Below, piece by piece: positions 35,661-46,547 of a stretch of 64,000 nucleotides of DNA. Origin of the DNA: Akebia trifoliata (lineage: Eukaryota; Streptophyta; Magnoliopsida; Ranunculales; Lardizabalaceae); the NCBI GenBank assembly GCA_017979445.1, contig CM030706.1:23081884-23145883 (forward strand). The letters are read 5' to 3'. The first letter of the stretch is position 1, and each line of letters begins with the position of its first letter. The notes below the pieces were generated by a model. The model did no database searches. It was not told the DNA's origin and saw nothing but the letters and a program-made list of their open reading frames with translations. The position numbers were made by a program, and so were the translations under genes.

Positions 35661-36949
35661 TGATCGGTTGTAAAACTTGATATAGAGATGCAGAGATAAA
35701 GAAATTAAAATAAGACTTTGGGCAAGTCGAATTCGTTCCACAGGGACAGTTTGGATTCAAATGTTCAATCGGTTAAAATCTAAAACAGAGTTAGAAACAG
35801 ATTAGTTTTAAAACAAAACAGATTTGTTACACAACTAAAATGAAAATTAACTTGCAATTGGAATTATAACAGAAAAGAAAGATTGAAAATCTAGAAGAGA
35901 GAGATTAGAGAGGTCAATCAAACCTTTGCAATTAATCCATAATGTAGATAAATTCTGAAATTAACTCAATCCATGGAGCAAGTCATTGCTCATGGATCGG
36001 AAGGTGGATCAATTAAATTTTTGAAAGAAATTAAAAGCTATTCATGAAAATCCTAATATGATGGAGATTGCCCAATTTATATTCTGATTCTTCACAAAGT
36101 ATAACCGGTCTTGAACTTATCTAAGTAATGGCTATCAAAGTTGAATCAGAAATATAAACTAGATTACCTTAATCAGAGGAGAATTTTCATGAATAATAAC
36201 ATGTAAGCAAAGCAAGAATCTAAATCTATATTAGAGGGATTAATTTGCTTTGGCTTTCTTAACTTCTCTAATGAGAATTTAACCAATCATTGCAAGAATT
36301 GTAATTGCAGAAAATAAAAATAGAAAAGAGAGAATGGGTGAAGAAGATGATGATTGATCAATTATCCTCCTTTAATAGCTCTCGAAAGAATTACAAGAAG
36401 TATGAATGGATCACTCTTGAAGTTCTCACTACACTCAAGAGCTCTCTCAACAGAAAATTACAAAGAATTAAAGAGAGAAAAACCAAAAATTACGGAAGAA
36501 GAGAAGGCCCTTTCTCTGAAATCAACCTTCAAATTTATAATGTTCGTATTTGGGTAATCGGGGTGATTTGACGGATAATTTGGTTCGAATGACTCAATCA
36601 GTTACAACCACCGAAACAATTAGAAGTTTCTGTGTGAATCTCGAGGACAAATTCCTCGAGATGACCGCGGCGCGATCTTGGCTAGCCGCAGTGCGGTGAC
36701 GTGGCACTAAAATTAGTTTTGCTTCGGCTGATTGTTTCCTCTTTGCTCGCATGTTGTAATAGTAAATATTACACCTTTTGTTGGTTTCCGAATATACCCT
36801 TTTCACCTGAAATTAGTAACAAACTATTGTTAGCCACATTAATTTGGGATTTAAATGTAATTTATTATTATTTTAAGGGAACTAGTATTTAAACTTTGAT
36901 AATCTTGGTGAAATTACGGTCCCAAAGTGAAATTATTGGGACCTTATCA
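35661..36949 (-). repeat. Athila-like 5' LTR (about 1289 bp)
   Basis: Plus-strand ends are TGATCGG... and ...CTTATCA, giving the TGAT/ATCA terminal pair. The inner end has the CAGGTCGATTCC-like motif GGGCAAGTCGAATTCGTTCC near 35723-35742, common beside this PBS class. TATAAAT on the minus strand near 36535 is a candidate TATA box. The outer end is inferred because no second LTR is available. Confidence 0.6.
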
Positions 36950-37944
36950 CCAAGGGTTATCTTGGATTTTGCTCAGATGCCGCCGAGGGTTATCTCGGAT
37001 TTTGCTCAGTTCTAGTCAGATGCCGCCGAGAGCAATCTCGGATGAAAAAAAATGGCCAATTTTCTAAGATCTGCCGAAGTTAACCGTTACAAAATCATGC
37101 AATCTTTCTCCATCTACCTTTATAAATTCACAAGTAAAAGCGATCAAAACCACTAAAAAGCATTTGAGTATAAGTGCATAAATGAAGCATAGAACATGAT
37201 CGTACTGTAATTGGAGCATCACCACTTGTTCACAAGATTTTTTAGGTTGGTTACAGTTACCATGTAACCATTCAAACTTGCAGTTAGCATGTAATACCAA
37301 ATGTGCCCAATAACCTGCATGCACATGATTTTCTTATTCTATTTTATGTATCACAAAAATAAATGAAAGACTATGTACATGATTTTCACTTGCGATTAAG
37401 GTATGATTAAGAGAAGTTTCTATAGGAAACAAAAAACAACAATAATGACAACAAGAACAAAGAAAAATATTACCTCTACAGTTTCAAGATAAAGATTCAT
37501 CTACTTGACACAAGCTGAAATAGAAGGTATTGTACCTTCTGTAATTGTTATGCAAGAGTTGACAAAGCTGACAAGTTTGGCTGCATCTTTCATATTCGAC
37601 ACCTAACCATTTGCATTTCTTAGTGAGAAACAAATTTTTTTCATTGTTTCAATCATAGTTCTTAGATTAATTGTGTAGTGGGAAATATAGGATGTAGAGC
37701 TTAGATCCAAACTCACTCTTCAAGATTAAGTTCTCCAGAGAACTGGAGAATGGCAATGCAAACATTTGTAAGTCTCTCTATACCTAGTCTGTTATGAAAA
37801 TAAATTCAATTTTACCCATCAAACAGAAATATAAGAAAATCCTATTTGTTTCTTTTTATCTTACTTTTTATTAAGGCAGATTTACCAAAACATGCACAAC
37901 TTTTCAATTATTTATCAAAACGGTAAACTGTAGCAAGTAATTTC
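36950..37944. other. Spacer with short GCCGCCGAG duplication
   Basis: Two copies of a roughly 40-bp block with GATGCCGCCGAG and ATCTCGGAT at about 36957-37041. The rest is AT-rich; an 86-residue minus-strand frame at 37064-37324 has no recognisable domain. Confidence 0.45.
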
Positions 37945-37968
37945 GAAAACGGTAAATTTACCGTTTTC
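37945..37968. repeat. Perfect 24-bp palindrome
   Basis: GAAAACGGTAAA followed at once by TTTACCGTTTTC. Related half-sites AAAACGGTAAA recur at about 37917 and 37988, so ACGGTAAA is repeated in both orientations here. Could be a binding site array or part of an element end. Confidence 0.9.
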
Positions 37969-38159
37969 ATAATTAATTTTTTTTACCAAAACGGTAAAAA
38001 TAGTAAACCATTATTTTTTTTTTTTCGAAAATACCATTTCGTTAATTTTTACTGAAAATACCATTTTGTCCTCGTCTCTTTGATAAAAATTTCTGAAATT
38101 ACAGTTGAAAGGGTTTCCTTCGAACAAGTGCAGCAAGAAATCGAAAACGAAGAGGTATG

Positions 38160-38395
38160 ACCTCTCTCTCTCTCTCTCTCCGTTAGATAGATTTAGAAAA
38201 TATTGCAAGTTTCCCTCTTTCTCTCTCTATCTCTTTCCGTTGTTAAAACGTGAGAAACTTGCAAGTTTCTCCGTCTTTGTCTCTCACTGTTGTGGAGATC
38301 ATGAGAATAGTTTCGATCTATCTCTCACTGTTGTGGAGATCATGAGAATAGTTTCAATCTATCTCTTTCTGTTGTGAAGATCGTGAGAAATTTGA
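38160..38395. repeat. CT-rich run and 46-bp-scale tandem repeat
   Basis: (CT)n at 38160-38180 and 38214-38230, followed by two and a half copies of a unit with CTCTCACTGTTGTGGAGATC and ATGAGAATAGTTTC at about 38280-38395. Looks like a transcribed 5' leader of the MULE region. Not coding. Confidence 0.8.
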
Positions 38396-38583
38396 ATTGA
38401 AATTGTTTGTGTATGTGTTTTGGGGTATTCGAACCCGAGATTGTAAATTTGATTATGTACAATTAGTATTTGAATTTTTAGACTATTTAGGATTGATGTA
38501 AATTTTATCATTAAATGACTAATTTTTTGGATTGATTTGGATTTGTTAGAGTTTCATGTTTAATGTTGATTTTCTAGAGTTGT

Positions 38584-39065
38584 ATTAGATTTTTAATGTT
38601 TAAAGAAATGCAATGATAATTTTTTCATTATTTAGTTTTATTAAAATTTTATAGAATTTTAAATTATAAGATGATATTTTTCTCATGAGTTAGAACTACA
38701 ATTATTAGTGTTTTAGAACTTGATTATCGTATTGCATTTAATGTGTTCGATGTATTGCTTCTTAAATGTTCGATAGAATGTGTACCATTTTTTCCTAATA
38801 TTTTTATAGATTTTTCATTTTGTCACAACTAATCTCACTCTTAATATGAAAATACCATATGCAAGGAGAATCTAATAAATGGATAAAAGGAAGATTTCGT
38901 TAATATACTTTTATTAGCCATCCATTCGTTAAGATATATATAGAAAACGATGCAGACGTTAAAGAGATGTTATTTGGAGTACCGGAAGATTCCCAAACCA
39001 TATACATTTTCATAACGAAATCTCGACGCCTTGTTGAAATGAAAAATGATACCAAGCGTATGAAC
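38584..39065 (+). repeat. Partial duplicate of the MULE 5' region
   Basis: Aligns with 40831-41475, including non-coding DNA and the last part of transposase exon 1 (residues such as NDANIKEMFFGVPEDSQTIY in the other copy). It lacks the piece equal to about 41160-41330, with TTA at both ends of the gap. Only the downstream copy is connected to the rest of the transposase. Confidence 0.9.
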
Positions 39066-40528
39066 TATGAATTGTATCTTAGTCTTTCATTTTGAGTTCG
39101 ATCCCAATTCAAATATTTGCCTAGGAAAATATAATGGTCATAATTTATGTGAAGATGGTTGATTATTACAAATGAATTTTAGTTTTAAGTTAAGATACCT
39201 TTTTAACGAAAGTAGTTCTTCTTCTAAAAAGGGAAGGATTTCCTTAGGTTCCCATTTCTTACAATTCCTGTCGCAGATCAGGTTTGTTGATCTATGTTTG
39301 GATCACCATCCAGATATTTTTAGCGAGATTAGGTATCTTGTTCTTGATTTGTTAGCGATGGACATTGCTATTGGGTTTTTGCTGATATGATTCCCCTTTT
39401 GGATGTAAATTTGGCATTCATTGTTGTTGCCACACATTTACTCTGTTTCTCTTACCTCTGTCCATGTTGAAGTTAGGATATTATTAGTTTTAATAAAAAT
39501 CTGTATGTCAGGACTCAAGATTTCAAATTTCAAATTCCAAATCCCCTTTCGACAGGAAGAAATAAACATTTACAATGAAATTGGACACTTCGTAGTGTAA
39601 CTTTGAAGCTTCACTTACTGCTTCAACCTTCCAAAATTAACCCCACCAAGCTTGTGAGTAAAGGGAAATACGACTGACTTAAGCTGAGCTTGAACATAAA
39701 ACTTTTGAGGTCAATGCTTGAGTGTTGTATGGGTGTTGGCACAAATTCATAATCTATTTGGAAGCGAGTATTATCCAAGTCTTATGCTTAAACAAAAACA
39801 GTAGTAGTGGTTTCTTACTTGTAAACCCATGCAAACATCCTTAAAATGCTTAATTGTAGTACATACCTCGTGTTTTACACTCAAAGTGTCATATATTTAA
39901 TCGGTTTGCGGACAAATTGCTCAGTGGCAATAGTGTGGATTTATGCCCATCTTCTCACCATCGGTGGGGCCTATAAGAATGCACCTTTAAATACTCAACA
40001 GAGTTACCGTAGTGTTTGTGATGGTCTTGTGGATGGTACTCCATGGTAAGGCTTCCGACCTTTATTTTTGTAACTGCTCTGTTTTTGTTCTCTATAACTC
40101 TAGATTTTGTTAATTTATTGTTGTTTTGGGCAGCACTTGCATTGTTTAATTTCATTATATAACATCCCATGGTATGGACGTACGATTACACATTACTAGG
40201 GCGAATTCTACCCACTAAATTCGTGTAGTATACCTATATGCATGTAAGATAGCAAATTTCTGATTTCTGAAATATCTATAAATCAGTTCTATGTTTCAGT
40301 GATTTATTAAGATACATGTATTTTGTCATACAAGTATATCACGAACAAAAAATGGTGACATAGGAAGACAATGAAAAACCTTTGAATGGTGTCTTCTAAT
40401 GTACACCTAACATGTAAGGTCTATTCTACCTCAAATTTTCAGCATGTAACCAATAAAAGGTGTTGCTAAATATTTCTTCAATGCATTTATTTATGAAATG
40501 TCGATTTTTTCATTTATACTAGCCTTAC
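39066..40528. other. DNA between the two MULE 5' copies, no gene recognised
   Basis: A 72-residue frame at 39172-39390 and others show no domain I can name. The stretch may be an insertion that separated the duplicates or original 5' DNA of the element. Confidence 0.4.
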
Positions 40529-40830
40529 GACATTGACTAAAATAGTTCTGATGTAATGTTAGAAGGAGCCTTCTGACATTGACTAAAATAGTTCTGATCT
40601 AATGTCAGAAGGCTCATTCTGACATTGATTAAAATAGTTCTGATCTAGTGTCAAAAGAAGCCTTTTGACATTGAGTAAAATAGTTCTGATCCAATGTCAG
40701 AAGGCTCCTTCTGACATTGACCAAAATAGTTCTGATCTAATGTCAGAAGGAGCCTTCTGACATTAAGTAAAATAGTTCTGATTTAATGTCAGAAGGCTCC
40801 TTCTGACATTGACTAAAATAGTTCTGATCT
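40529..40830 (+). repeat. 46-bp palindromic repeat array A
   Basis: Units start at 40529, 40575, 40621, 40667, 40713, 40759 and 40805, an exact 46-bp period with no indel. Each unit reads GACATT, a linker of type GACTAAAATAGTTCTGATCT, then AATGTCAGAAGG facing CCTTCT of the next, so AATGTCAGAAGG/CCTTCTGACATT makes a hairpin with 12-bp arms and a 2-bp centre. It ends where the MULE 5' duplicate begins. Confidence 0.95.
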
Positions 40831-41146
40831 ATTAGATTTTTAATGTTTAAAGAAATGTAATAATATTTTTTTCATTATTTAGTTTTATTGAAATTTAGTA
40901 GAATTTTAGATTATAAGATGATATTTTTCTCATGAGTTAGAACTACAATTGTTAGTGTCTTAGAGCTTGATTATAGTGTTGCATTTAATGTGTTTGATAT
41001 ATAGCGTCTTAAATGTTCGATAGAATGTGTACCATTTTTTGCATATATTTTTATAGATTTTCCATTTGATCACAAATAATCTCACTCTTAGTATGAAAAT
41101 ACCATATGCAGAGATAATCTAATAAATAGATAAAAGGAAGATTTCG

Positions 41147-44142
41147 TTGATATGTTTTTATGATGGAGAGATCGTAGACCCATTTGACGGGTTTAAGTAT
41201 AGTGGTAAATGCAAGAATAAGTATGTTGGACGTGATATTTCATTTAAAATATTTACCGACATGATGTATGAAGTCACCGCATGTAGTCGAGATGAGATAA
41301 ATTTGAAGTTAAAATACTTGTATAGAATTAGCCCTCCATTCGTCGAGATAGATATAGAAAATGATGCAAACATTAAAGAGATGTTCTTTGGAGTACCGGA
41401 AGATTCCCAAACCATATACATTTTCATCATAAAATCTCAACGCCTTGTTGAAATGGAAAATGATACTAACAGTATGCATACACAGAATATGTTTGAAAAT
41501 AGGTATGAGACATCATGAACTCGTATCTATTATAGAAAAAAATTTATTTGTTGTATTTTATTTGTGGTTGATACGAATGATTTACGATTTTACATATGCA
41601 GAAGGGAAAAAATATTAGAGCCGATTGTGGTCCCTTCGAAGTTGTTGAAAATAGAAAGATGTGCAACTAGGTTCGTTATTTCTTTAATTTTATTTCTTTA
41701 AGTTATATCGATGCGATTCATCTCTAATTATTCTTTCAATCTCATTTACAAAGGAATACTGAAGACGATCCTATTTCAACAAATCCAACCAAGGGATGCA
41801 ATGATACTGGACGAGTTCCAGATTCATCACCTATTAGGTTAGTATATGAAACTAGGCATACGCTAGGGTGATTCGAACCTTAAAAAATCATATATAAATT
41901 TTCCATGAAGTTTTGATTCATATTGTTATGTCTACAGTAAAGTTGGGAGTTCAATTTATCCACCCGCGCATCGAAATGTTCCAGATTCAGATCCCTCCAA
42001 TCCAAACCTATGCGTCGATATTTCAGGATGTTCAACCCCTATGTATGTCTACTCGTGTTACTTTCTTCAATTAATCCACTAAGAAATATTTCTAAATTTG
42101 ACACATCTATGTTTAGGTACAATTTTCCTTCTACAATGAATTGTCTGTTTGATGGTGGGGATGTTAATATGGATGAGGGTATTTGCTCTCGTAGAGAAAA
42201 AAGTAAATTCCTTGAGTCGTGTAATTCATCCGAAAATAAAGTCTCAGAAAATAGTTCATGCAATAGTTCCGACGTAAGAGAGGAGTTTTGTTGCAACGTA
42301 GACATGGGATTAGATTCTGATAAATGATCTGATGGTGTTGAATCTGACAATATGTGGGAAAAAACTTATGATGAAGGATACGATAGCCCATATTTTGAGG
42401 AGGAATTTCTTGAGTTTTCTCTTGAAAATCGTTCTAGAGGAAGAATGGAATTAAAAGTTGGAAATACGTATGGTTCAAAAAATTTGTTTCAAGTAGCTTT
42501 GAAAGAGTGTGCGATGTTGTCAAACTTCCAAATTAAACTCATAAGGACTTATCACATAGTGATCTCGGCCAAGTGTGCTAACCAAAGTTGTCCTTGGCGC
42601 ATTCATGCTACTAAACTCCGCAGGGTTCCAACTTTTGAAATAAATAAGTTAATCTCCAATCATACGTGTGTATTACCAACACGTGGTCGTGACCATAGGC
42701 AAGCCAGTAGTCGTTGGATTGCAGTTCGAGTGAAGGCGACTTTGAAGGAACATCCCAATATGACACCTGACCAAATTATCACGTATATTCAAAAACACTT
42801 TGGTGCTACAATTTCGTATCGTAAGACGTAGAGGGCAAAAGAGTTTGCTATATCAGAATTGGTTGGTTCATGGGACGAGTCATATCGTATATTACCATCA
42901 GATTGTGCAGAGTTAATGCGTGTTGATCCTGATGCTGTCACTGTACTTGTATGTAGAGAGGAAGATAGGTTTGCGAGATTTTTTTAGTGTTTTGGTGTTT
43001 GTATTAAGAGTTACAGAAATAACATAAGAGGTATTATATCAATTGATGCAGCCCACCTAAAAGATAAATACCGTGGTCAACTCTTAGTTGCAACTGGCTT
43101 AGATGGTAATAACAAGGTCTTCCCAATAGCCTTTGCGGTCGTCGAGGGTGAAAATACCGATTCTTGGTCATGATTTTTTCGAATCCTCGGAGATAGAGTT
43201 ATTAGAATTGAAAGTCGGTTCGTATTGATATCTGATCGTCACCCAAGCATTCTGGAGAGTGTCCCTATTGTATTTCCCAACGTCATCCGTGGGTTTTGTT
43301 TAAGACACCTATGTGATAACTTCTTACGTGAGTTCAAGGACAACATTGCCAAACAGAAGATCTGGATGATGGAAAAGATATATAGCATTCCAGCATTTGA
43401 ACGTGAGATGCTTGAGTTGCGCGATACTCAACCCAAATATTACAAATGGTTAAGTGCCATCGATCAGAAAAAATGGACTAGAGCTTACTTTCCTACCAAA
43501 CGATATCGCATGATGACGACGAACATATCTGAATGTATGAACAAGGTTCTAAAGTTAGAAAGGGAACTTCCGATTACAGCTCTTGTTCATGCAACACATA
43601 CTAAGTTGTCTAAGTATTTCTTTGAACGGTCTGAATAATGCAAACTATTCAAAGATCAGTTGACTCCTTTTGCTCGGCGTGAAATTAAGAGATTTGATAT
43701 TCCATCAAATTATGTGGATGTTCGTCAAACTGAAACGCATATTTACGAAGTTGGTGTACTTAAAAATAGATATGTTGTCGATCTGGGAAAGTTGAGTTGC
43801 ACATGTTGTCGTTATGACCAGCTTGGTCTCCCATGCCTTCATGCCATTTCTGCCATCAAGCATAGTAAAATGTCACCGTATGATTTCTCAAAAGATTGGT
43901 TCACAGTTGATCGATACCAAGAAACATACAAGGATTCCATCAATCCCACGGTTGATGAAAGTCAATGGATTATTAGATGTGATGATGTAATCGTATCCCC
44001 TCCAGATGTTGTAATGCAGCCTGGTAGACCAAAGAAAAATAGATTCAAAAGTCAGTCCGAGAAGCATTTATATTATCGATGTGGAAATTGTGGACGTCGT
44101 GGCCACAATCGTAGGAGATGTGTGTACCCTCCTACTTCATAA
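41147..44142 (+). pseudogene. Mutator-like (MULE) transposase, five exons
   Basis: Cuts and moves MULE DNA in the nucleus. Exons 41147-41502, 41602-41670, 41754-41837, 41938-42042 and 42117-44142 join in consistent phase (each ends in phase 2). Exon 1 lacks a clear ATG (TTG at 41147). Order: N-terminal domain (EIVDPFDGF...); MuDR-type zinc-binding domain with C-x4-C and H-x-C (CANQSCPW, SNHTC, near 42570-42670); DDE catalytic domain with Asp in ISIDAAHLKDKYRG, Asp in LISDRHPSILESV and Glu in TTNISECMNKVL; SWIM finger CTCCRYDQLGLPCLHAIS near 43800-43860; knuckle CGNCGRRGHNRRRC near 44087-44128. About 880 residues. Five stops (42325, 42829, 42985, 43171, 43636) but no frameshift in exon 5, so inactivation looks recent and by point change only. 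Confidence 0.93.
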
Positions 44143-44209
44143 TTGAGGTTGGCTTCTACTCGAAAAATAGTTATGAATATTTTTGTACAATCATATTATA
44201 TTATGATAT

Positions 44210-44350
44210 AGTGTAAAGTGGATCCTTCTGACATTGTATAAAAGACATTATAATATAATGTCAAAATGATCCTTCTAACATTGTATAAAAGACATTCTGA
44301 TATAATGTTAAGAAGATCATTTTGACATTATATCAGAATAATTATATTCA
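44210..44350 (+). repeat. Diverged palindromic units 3' of transposase
   Basis: Two to three units with CCTTCTGACATTGTATAAAA and GACATTCTGATATAATGT, related to array A in the same orientation but with a different linker and period near 60 bp. Could double as the transposase 3' untranslated region or terminator. Confidence 0.7.
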
Positions 44351-44780
44351 AGTGTCCATAGGATGAAATGTAGAAAGAGATATTTTTGAGAAATAATGAT
44401 TTTTTTATTTTACTTGAGGTGTCCATATGAATCATTATGATAAAATTAGTTGTTTTTTATGAATTCAATGTCAACAAGATCTTTCTAACATTTTATTTAT
44501 TCATTATATTCAATTGTCCATAGGATCAAATATTTAAGAATTTATAAAAGGTTGAACATCTATTTCTTTTCGATCAATGAACATGTTTACATAATCACTT
44601 AGGTATATGATTTTGATTTATTTTGTAAAATTATAAAGATGTTTAAACAATCAATTGGATTATGATGGTCCATCATTTTGTTATAGTATAAAGAATCACT
44701 TGTACGCGTTTTGCAAATATGAGCTTATTACTATGTTTATGTATATTTTAATGGCTTAAATTTTGAACATTATTGTGCAG
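44351..44780. other. AT-rich spacer
   Basis: No coding content. Ends in an acceptor-like TTATTGTGCAG directly before the hybrid-binding-domain ORF, so part of it may be an intron. Confidence 0.4.
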
Positions 44781-45069
44781 GTATATTTGGATGGCTAAAT
44801 ACTATGTCGTGTTCATTGGACGTAAGCCTGGAATATACTCTACTTGGGAAGAGTGTCATAGGTATGTCGATCATTATCCCGGAGCATGTTATTAGTCATC
44901 TAAGACCTTAGAAGATGCTGAGAAACACTTTCTTAATGATCAAGTTCGTGATGCTTGTCTGAATCAAAAGAAAAATAACAAGTTGGAGGCTTATGGGATG
45001 TCTTGTATTTTGGTTGGTATTAGTATGGTTTTATTAGCAGTTATGTTGTTAGGTTTTTATGTAATGTAA
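44781..45069 (+). pseudogene. RNase H1 hybrid-binding (viroplasmin-type) domain plus membrane helix
   Basis: From ATG at 44791 the frame encodes MAKYYVVFIGRKPGIYSTWE, then ECHRYVDHYPGACY, a TAG at 44893-44895, then SSKTLEDAEKHFL. This is the fold found at the N-terminus of RNase H1, where it grips RNA-DNA hybrids, and in caulimovirus viroplasmin. No RNase H catalytic part follows. Instead, after a short basic linker (NQKKNNKLE), about 25 hydrophobic residues (ILVGISMVLLAVMLLGFYVM) end the protein at a TAA, predicting a tail-anchored membrane protein of about 92 residues. An acceptor-like TGCAG lies at 44776-44780, so it may be a 3' exon of a longer transcript. It lies 650 bp downstream of the transposase on the same strand. 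The single stop replaces a position usually Lys or Gln. Confidence 0.8.
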
Positions 45070-45662
45070 TGTTATTAGGAACAAAACTTTAAAATTGTAA
45101 TTTAGAAATGACAACTCCTTTTTGTTTAAAATGGTTGTGAATGATATAAGTAGATGTTTTACCCTCCCAAAAAGTTAAATAATATTCAATGAGATGCTTC
45201 TATAGAAGGAAATTTATAGAATTTTTTTTAAATGATGATACGACCACCTTCTGTTTTACACAATTCTTGAGTTACTAGAATAGATCTTTATCTCTATAAA
45301 CCATATTACAGTATCTAAAGAGTGATTTGTGTCCCTCTCTCCATTATTTCATTGCTATGACATTGTCACGTACCTTTCATAATAAAATGAACATGATTTT
45401 AAATTTGAGTTATAGGTTTGCGTTGTCACTATCACTTTATTAACAAGAAAAAATAATACGTAATTACAACAGTTGAAGTGGGTTATATTAATAAACTTCA
45501 TCTCTCATTTCAATAGTTAGGTCATGTTAGTGAAAAAATAATTGAAAAGTACTCAACCATTTTTATTAATAAAAATAAAAACATTCTGATCCCATTCTTT
45601 AACACATAAATAGCAAAAACATCCACATTTATATCACATTCATACATCCTCCTACACGCATA
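45070..45662. other. Spacer between convergent genes
   Basis: AT-rich DNA, no domain. Probably holds the 3' ends of the two convergent transcription units. Confidence 0.5.
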
Positions 45663-46103
45663 CTAGGGACTACTATCTTGATTAATGTCGTTCTCCATAT
45701 AATATGGAGAGCAAATATTGTTACTCTCTAATACCTCATCTATGAAATCAAAGTTCACATTTGGATGTTCTGCATAATCAGATCCTAGAATTTGTTGTCT
45801 ACTTTTTCGGATAAACATCCGTTTATTTTCATCATACATCCTATTAACGGTACTTTTGTAGTTGTCTGGGTTGTCCCTGCTCATATACTCTCCTATCCTT
45901 TTTGGAATAAATATGCACATACTTCTCATCATACGCCTTAGTTTCTTACCATCATCGAGTAAATCTTGCCAGAACGCATTTTTCCTACCCTTCTCATTTT
46001 TATCGGTTGATTCGATAAGTTTCGTGTACTTTTGAGGCTCGTAATAATCAAGTTTGAGCTCATCAACCTCATTCGATTGCATATTTGCCATGTTAGAACT
46101 CAT
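45663..46103 (-). CDS. Intact 146-residue ORF, unknown function
   Basis: An uninterrupted minus-strand frame from ATG at 46103 to stop at 45663. The protein is hydrophilic, with many charged residues, a central basic patch (GKKLRRMMRSM...) and an acidic C-terminus (IDEVLESNNI). No signal peptide, membrane helix or known domain is seen. I do not recognise the family. A TATA box lies about 58 bp upstream of the ATG. It is the only frame of this size in the MULE neighbourhood without a stop. It is transcribed towards the transposase, the same convergent layout as mudrA and mudrB in maize MuDR, but I claim no sequence similarity to MURB. It could be a second element-encoded protein or a captured fragment. 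Confidence 0.6.
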   Translation of the reverse strand: MSSNMANMQSNEVDELKLDYYEPQKYTKLIESTDKNEKGRKNAFWQDLLDDGKKLRRMMRSMCIFIPKRIGEYMSRDNPDNYKSTVNRMYDENKRMFIRKSRQQILGSDYAEHPNVNFDFIDEVLESNNICSPYYMENDINQDSSP

Positions 46104-46160
46104 ATTCGTTTGTAAAAATAACTCCGAAGGTGTTTGTATTTTTTGGGTAAAAACACCTTC

Positions 46161-46170
46161 CTATTTATAG
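46161..46170 (-). promoter_or_regulatory. TATA box for the 146-residue ORF
   Basis: CTATAAATAG on the minus strand, 58 bp upstream of the ATG at 46103. Two GAAGGTGTTTTTAC-like words follow in the leader. Confidence 0.65.
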
Positions 46171-46239
46171 AATCTTAGGCTCGTTTATTGTAAAGTCTTA
46201 TTTTATTCAATACATGAATAATATAAAAAATAACATATG

Positions 46240-46547
46240 ATGACTTGACTTGACATCCGTGACACATTAAATATTTTGTCTAATTTTACAAAATTATTTT
46301 TACAAAAGATCTGTGTAAATCTAAGTGATTGAATGACTTGACTTGATATCTGTGACACATTGATTCTTTTGTAAAATTTCGAGAAATTATTTTTTTGAAA
46401 GATGTGTAAATCTAAGTGAGTGAATTACTTGACTTGACATCAGTGACACATTGATTATTTTGTAAATTCTCAGGAAAAAAGTATTTCCAAAGATCTATGT
46501 AAATCTGAGTGAATGACTTGAGTTGACATCTATGATACATTGATTTA
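46240..46547. repeat. Four tandem repeats of about 90 bp
   Basis: Copies start near 46240, 46331, 46421 and 46510, each with GACTTGACTTGACATC, GTGACACATTGATT, TTTTGTAAA and GTGTAAATCTAAGTGA. They lie just upstream of the TATA box of the 146-residue ORF and could be its upstream regulatory DNA. Confidence 0.85.

Noticed and set aside
37064..37324. 86-codon minus-strand frame
   Set aside because: No domain, no splice or promoter context, AT-rich composition like the flanks.
41158..42391. Minus-strand frames over the MULE exons
   Set aside because: They are antisense shadows of transposase exons 1 and 5.
44781..45069. Endogenous pararetrovirus (caulimovirus) fragment
   Set aside because: Only the hybrid-binding fold is shared. 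No movement protein, coat protein, reverse transcriptase or tRNA-Met leader of that family lies nearby, and a membrane helix follows instead.
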